Source: an uncultured Bacilli bacterium | GTDB taxonomy: Bacteria; Bacillota_I; Bacilli_A; RF39; UBA660 | DNA length: 35,129 nucleotides | Assembly (NCBI GenBank): GCA_947631105.1 | Contig: CANRKD010000008.1 | Location: 1 to 35,129 of the forward strand | Direction of reading: 5' to 3' | Translations under genes and position numbers: made by a program | Notes under the pieces: model-generated | The model's input: only the letters and a program-made list of their open reading frames with translations | The model's database searches: none | Told to the model about the DNA's origin: nothing | Shown here: one piece after another, positions 31,688-35,129 of the stretch | Layout: every line of letters begins with the position of its first letter | Numbering within the stretch: the stretch's first letter is position 1

Positions 31688-32491
31688 ATGAGTTCGAGGA
31701 TGGATAAATATTATAACAATCATGATTCTATTGGCTCAAGAATAAAGCGAAATGAACAATTATATCAAAATATAAATGAAAATGAATTAGAAGATATCAA
31801 TATTTCTAGCAATGCTCATGTTATTGGAGATAGTAATATTGATTTAAATAAAATAAAAGAATTATTAGATAAAACTTATCGTGAAGAACCTAAAAAAACA
31901 CCTAATCTTCATTTGGAATCTAAAGAGGAAGAAGAAATTGAAGAAGAAGAGGAAACAAAGGAATATGATATCAATGCTATATTAAATAAAGCTAGAAATA
32001 ATAAAGAAATCAATTATGAACGTGATCGTTTAAAAAAAATTCATGATACACAATATGATATTTTAAAAAGTTTAAATACAAAAGAAGATAAGGAAGAAAA
32101 TAAAGTTACTTCTGATAAAGAAGATCTAATGGAATTAATTAATACTATCACAGAAAAAGAATTAACTAGAGAATTAAATCCTTTAGATATTTTGAGCGAT
32201 TTAAAAGGTAGCGAAAATACTGTGGTTTTAGATGGAGTTTCTAAAGCAGTAAATGAAGAGAAAGAAAAAGAGGATATTCAAAAAGATACAGATAGTAAGA
32301 ATGTTGATAATTCTTTTTATACCAATTCTTTGTCATTTACTCAAAGTGATTTTGATGACTTTAATGATTTAAAAGAAGATGTTGAGTCTAATAAAATTAT
32401 TGTTCGTGTGCTACTTGCAATTATTATAATTGCATTGGTTGCAGGGATAGTATTTTTATTAAGCAATATTTTAGGATTAAACTGGTTTTAA
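31688..32491 (+). CDS. acidic tail-anchored protein, unknown
   Basis: A product of about 267 residues with a long, highly charged cytoplasmic region: Lys/Glu/Asp/Asn-rich, with a run of Glu around 80-92 and predicted helices around 90-130. One hydrophobic helix at about 240-262 follows, ending GLNWF just after the membrane, so the bulk faces the cytoplasm. The layout recalls cell-division or morphogenesis scaffolds in Bacilli, but no family is recognised. AGGTGA (31677-31682) best fits ATG 31688; ATG 31685 and GTG 31679 are alternatives. The yunB gene follows after 43 bases, suggesting shared transcription. Confidence 0.65.
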   Translation: MSSRMDKYYNNHDSIGSRIKRNEQLYQNINENELEDINISSNAHVIGDSNIDLNKIKELLDKTYREEPKKTPNLHLESKEEEEIEEEEETKEYDINAILNKARNNKEINYERDRLKKIHDTQYDILKSLNTKEDKEENKVTSDKEDLMELINTITEKELTRELNPLDILSDLKGSENTVVLDGVSKAVNEEKEKEDIQKDTDSKNVDNSFYTNSLSFTQSDFDDFNDLKEDVESNKIIVRVLLAIIIIALVAGIVFLLSNILGLNWF

Positions 32492-32534
32492 GAGTATTTA
32501 CTTCTTTTTTTTTTAGTTTCTTATATATTTTAAT

Positions 32535-33275
32535 ATGAGAGCAAGAATGAGTAAAAAAAGAAATTTAGAGATTAAACCGACTTATATAATCGGAGGCATT
32601 TTTATATGTATCTGTTTGTTTTCCTTTTTATTTTTTTTAAATTTTAATCAAAAAATTACACCAAAATTACTTTCAATTGCTCAAGCAAGTATAAATCGTT
32701 TAAATGAATCTATTTTAATGCAGTATAAAGTAAGCGATCTTTATAAGCAAATAAATATGGAGGATATTATTCAATTAACAAAAAATAATCAAGATGAAAT
32801 AATCTCTGTAGATTTTAAATTAGAAAATGCGTATGACTCTTTATCTTTGATAACTACTTATTTACACAATAGTTTAGAAAATAGTGAAATCAGGAATAAT
32901 ATTTTGAAATATTATAATAAAGATTTAAGTTCAAGATTAGATAGTATTGTTTTATCTATCCCAATTGGAGTAGCTTCAGATTCTATATATTTGACTAATT
33001 TAGGACCTAGAATACCAGTTAAAGTAAATTATATAGGTTATTTGTCTACTAGCGTTCGTATAAAATTAGAAAATTATGGAATTAATAATGTTTTAATTTC
33101 TTTATATATTGATTGTTCAATCACTAATGAATTTATTATTCCTTATATTGAAAACGAAATTAACCATAGCTATAGTATTTTAGTTGCTTCAAAAATAATC
33201 CAAGGTAGTGTTCCAGATTATTATGGAGGAAGTTGGGAAACAAAAAGTAATATTTTAAATGTTCCTATTGAATAA
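32535..33275 (+). CDS. yunB: YunB family sporulation-associated membrane protein
   Basis: A product of about 246 residues with an N-terminal membrane helix (about 17-37) and an extracytoplasmic domain. The middle and end match YunB: SIPIGVASDSIYLTNLGPRIPVKVNYIGYL, then a two-strand region around FIIPYIENE, and the conserved ending IIQGSVPDYYGG. In Bacillus subtilis, yunB is a sigma-E-dependent sporulation gene whose loss impairs spore formation. Its presence suggests a spore-forming lineage or a retained ancestral gene. ATG 32547 (MSKKRN) is an alternative start. The order yunB, one gene, then yutD echoes the yunB-yutD neighbourhood in Bacillus. Confidence 0.85.
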   Translation: MRARMSKKRNLEIKPTYIIGGIFICICLFSFLFFLNFNQKITPKLLSIAQASINRLNESILMQYKVSDLYKQINMEDIIQLTKNNQDEIISVDFKLENAYDSLSLITTYLHNSLENSEIRNNILKYYNKDLSSRLDSIVLSIPIGVASDSIYLTNLGPRIPVKVNYIGYLSTSVRIKLENYGINNVLISLYIDCSITNEFIIPYIENEINHSYSILVASKIIQGSVPDYYGGSWETKSNILNVPIE

Positions 33276-33308
33276 AGTTTGTGATATAATTTAAAATAGG
33301 TGAAGAGT

Positions 33309-34142
33309 ATGCAAGAAAATAAGTTTATAAATGAAGCTTTTAGTATTGCGATAGATAAATATTTAAAAAATAAAGATAATCCTAATAATAAAGAATTTGA
33401 TTCATTTTTGGTGATTGTTATTCGAATTTTAATTTTAATATATGGCGAGCTTGATATAATAAATCCTTACCGTACAAATCATGAAACAGGTTTAGGGGGG
33501 TTTGACACTAATTTGAAAAAATATGGACTCTCTGATGAGCAGTTCGAAGATTTTAAGAATCAAGTACTATTTTATTACCAAAATGAAAATAATGATGAAA
33601 TAATGAAAAGTAGCTTTATAAAAATACAAAAATTATTAATTGATATGTTTATTTTAAAAAAGTCTCATGTGTTAATTAGTGATGATGAAGTACAAATGTT
33701 TAAGAGTCTTTTATATTTTGAAGCGGATGAGAATTTGGAGAAAAAAAATCTTTATAATCGATTGACTCCTAATTCTAATGAAATTTTAGATTATTTAAAT
33801 AGTAAATTATTTGAACAAAGACATCATTTTAACTTGACTGAATATAAAGATGTTGCTTTAAGTCAAGAAGCATACCAAATTGCTGGTTTTAATATTGTTG
33901 AAGTAATGAATATGAGTGATAAAGATATTGAAAATGTTAATAACAAGGTTTATCATTTTTTTAGGATTAAAGATTCTGATTTAAATAAAAGAAAACGTTT
34001 GGAAAGTGCCATTGAATATTATAAAAAATATGGAAATACTTTAACTAGTGGGAACGGTTATGTAGATATGTTGCTATTATCAGGTATGATAGCTACTGGT
34101 ATGATGGTTATAACAATTATTGTTATTAATTTCATGAGGTAA
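33309..34142 (+). CDS. tail-anchored helical protein, unknown
   Basis: A product of about 277 residues, almost entirely helical and charged, with one hydrophobic helix near the C-terminus (about 255-275, ending VINFMR) and no signal peptide. A tail-anchored cytoplasmic protein is likely. A motif GGFDTNLKKYGL around residue 65 and a helix-rich region follow, but I recognise no family. AGGTGA at 33298-33303 lies 5 bases before ATG 33309; the GTG at 33300 is inside that site and less likely. A TATAAT at 33285-33290 could give an internal promoter. It sits between yunB and yutD, so a role linked to them is plausible only by position. Confidence 0.65.
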   Translation: MQENKFINEAFSIAIDKYLKNKDNPNNKEFDSFLVIVIRILILIYGELDIINPYRTNHETGLGGFDTNLKKYGLSDEQFEDFKNQVLFYYQNENNDEIMKSSFIKIQKLLIDMFILKKSHVLISDDEVQMFKSLLYFEADENLEKKNLYNRLTPNSNEILDYLNSKLFEQRHHFNLTEYKDVALSQEAYQIAGFNIVEVMNMSDKDIENVNNKVYHFFRIKDSDLNKRKRLESAIEYYKKYGNTLTSGNGYVDMLLLSGMIATGMMVITIIVINFMR

Positions 34143-34148
34143 TATTTT

Positions 34149-34433
34149 ATGGAAATAGAAATTCATGGTTTAAAATATAAAATATTGCGCAATGTAAAAG
34201 ATGCTTTAAATATTGAAGAACTAACTGAAAAATTCACTGATTATTTTTATGATTTTGATTATGTTTTAGGAGATTACGCCTATGGAAAATTACGCTTGAA
34301 AGGATTTAATGACTCTGATAATAAAAATTTTAAAGATTATAATGATATTCAAAGGTTAGATGAGTATCTTGAAACCTATTGTGCTTATGGCTGCCGTTAT
34401 TTTGTTATTTCAAAAGTTAAAGACTTGAAATAA
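34149..34433 (+). CDS. yutD: YutD family protein (DUF1027)
   Basis: A 94-residue product matching YutD of Bacilli nearly end to end: HGLKYKILRNVKDALNIEE, FDYVLGDYAYGKLRLKGF and YLETYCAYGCRYFVISKV, with the conserved Gly-Asp-Tyr, Arg-Leu-Lys-Gly-Phe and Cys-x3-Cys features. It is small and cytoplasmic. The function of the family is unknown in the literature I can recall. The gene follows the tail-anchored protein by 6 bases and may be translated with it. Its last codons form half of a terminator stem and carry the -35 box of the next gene. Confidence 0.85.
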   Translation: MEIEIHGLKYKILRNVKDALNIEELTEKFTDYFYDFDYVLGDYAYGKLRLKGFNDSDNKNFKDYNDIQRLDEYLETYCAYGCRYFVISKVKDLK

Positions 34434-34441
34434 CTTTTTTT
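34412..34441 (+). terminator. terminator overlapping the yutD stop
   Basis: AAAAGTTA (34412-34419) pairs with TAACTTTT (34431-34438) across an 11-base loop, then a T-run. The stem is AT-rich, so strength is moderate. Confidence 0.55.
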
Positions 34442-34452
34442 TATGCTATAAT
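34425..34452 (+). promoter_or_regulatory. promoter of the Pro-rich repeat protein
   Basis: TTGAAA (34425-34430), a 16-base spacer, then TATAAT (34447-34452) with an upstream TG (extended -10). Confidence 0.65.
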
Positions 34453-34478
34453 AACTTATAGAATAGCGAGGTATGTTT

Positions 34479-35129
34479 ATGGCAAGTACGACAAATGTTG
34501 TGTATCCTGATGGCACAAAAAAGGAATATAAGATTTTAACTTCATTTGAAAAAAATAATAATAAAATTATTGTATTTGATACAGGAGAGATTCAAAATGG
34601 TTTGACACTTTCTGGGGTAAGTTATTTTGCGGATGGAATGTATCAAAATATTATTAATGAAGATAAATGGACTGAAATAAGAGGTTATTTGATTGATATT
34701 TTAAATAATCGTATTCAAAATGAAGACTACCGTGTTGTACCTGATGAAGTTTTAGTAACTGCAGATCCATATCGTCCACTTTCTTTGAGGGATGGTAATT
34801 TAGAAACGATAAAGAAACAATATGAGGATTTTTTGCTTGCTGTTCAAGCAGATGCAAAAAAAGCGGAAGAAAATGTGGCTATAACTGAAGTAAATAATCC
34901 TGTGGTAGAGACTTCTCCCGTGCCTGAACAACCTGTTGTAACACCAGATGTACCTGTACAAGAAGCTCCTGCTATGCCAGAAGCTCCAGTTATTGCTCCA
35001 ATGCCTGAACAACCTGCTGTAACACCAGATGTACCTGTACAAGAGGCACCTGCTATGCCAGAGGCTCCAGTTATTGCTCCAATGCCTGAACAACCTGCTG
35101 TAACACCAGATGTACCTGTACAAGAGGCA
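34479..35129 (+). CDS. Pro-rich tandem-repeat protein (3' end outside window)
   Basis: An open frame of 217 codons from ATG 34479 to the window edge, with GAGGT about 7 bases upstream. The first 130 residues (VYPDGTKKEYKIL, KIIVFDTGE, DKWTEIRGYLIDIL, then a charged helix QYEDFLLAVQADAKKAEEN) form a small domain slightly reminiscent of DUF1292 proteins, with no signal peptide seen. From about residue 148 it carries a Pro/Val/Glu-rich repeat of 27 residues (81 bp) beginning PEQP, starting at 34920, 35001 and 35082. Near-identical copies mean the region can expand or contract by slippage. Function unknown; such repeats often form extended linkers or span the wall. Confidence 0.75.
   Translation, partial: MASTTNVVYPDGTKKEYKILTSFEKNNNKIIVFDTGEIQNGLTLSGVSYFADGMYQNIINEDKWTEIRGYLIDILNNRIQNEDYRVVPDEVLVTADPYRPLSLRDGNLETIKKQYEDFLLAVQADAKKAEENVAITEVNNPVVETSPVPEQPVVTPDVPVQEAPAMPEAPVIAPMPEQPAVTPDVPVQEAPAMPEAPVIAPMPEQPAVTPDVPVQEA
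34920..35129 (+). repeat. 81-bp tandem repeat (27-residue Pro-rich unit)
   Basis: Copies begin at 34920, 35001 and 35082 (truncated by the edge), in frame, with only a few base differences between them. Each encodes PEQP-x-VTPDVPVQEAP-type text. Confidence 0.9.

Noticed and set aside
34654-35123. Minus-strand frames with repeated Tyr/Trp/Arg text across the end of the window
   Set aside because: They are the reverse of the 81-bp repeat and the 34479 gene; no ribosome binding site.
34920-35129. Possible CRISPR array
   Set aside because: Repeats are contiguous, in frame and without spacers.
1-35129. Recoded TGA as in mycoplasmas
   Set aside because: Several well-defined genes (dus, padR, SDR, radical SAM) end in TGA at the expected family length or at ATGA overlaps.

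Overview
The window is AT-rich DNA from a low-GC Gram-positive bacterium of the Bacilli. Supporting signs are strong purine-rich ribosome binding sites, TTGACA/TATAAT promoters, tRNA genes with encoded CCA, PadR/HAAS regulation, and YunB and YutD homologues. TAA, TAG and TGA all end genes, so the ordinary bacterial code is used. Several secreted or membrane-anchored proteins, including one of 1422 residues with carbohydrate-binding-type domains, suggest a host- or gut-associated organism. No insertion sequence, CRISPR array, integrase or rRNA is visible.

Layout. 1-3300: the end of a secreted Ig-like protein, two small proteins, a PduL-type phosphotransacylase, a tRNA-dihydrouridine synthase and a convergent MntP-like membrane protein. 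3391-6477: tRNA-Asn, a membrane-anchored protein lying between the tRNA 3' end and a degenerate copy of it, a secreted leucine-rich protein behind a promoter with a perfect palindrome, and a small coiled-coil protein. 6673-10965: a fused MacB-type ABC transporter, then a PadR repressor with a likely auto-operator, overlapping a long HAAS-domain membrane protein. 10999-13252: a solo Clp-D1-like AAA protein, a diaminopentanoate-dehydrogenase-like oxidoreductase and a small membrane protein. 13329-14410: tRNA-His and a gene of unknown function. 14415-17685: a tight four-gene operon (HD hydrolase, unknown, Cys-His-Asp protein, ASCH plus transglutaminase-like fusion), the best candidate here for an undescribed system. 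17853-21359, minus strand: a radical SAM DNA modification/repair-type protein, its usual DUF4130-type partner and a divergent GroEL paralogue, joined by overlaps. 21508-22954: one probable gene split by a +1 frameshift, with a kinase-like second half. 23140-27463: the giant surface protein. 27542-31573: an SDR/PLP-enzyme pair, a small-ORF region, two pseudouridine synthases and a ferredoxin with a cysteine-rich tail. 31688-35129: a tail-anchored acidic protein, YunB, another tail-anchored protein, YutD, and the start of a Pro-rich 81-bp tandem-repeat protein that runs off the end.

Genes are packed closely. Many adjacent pairs overlap by 4 to about 30 bp, implying translational coupling, and most transcription units end in clear hairpin-plus-T-run terminators. 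All functional calls come from reading motifs by eye. No database search was run.
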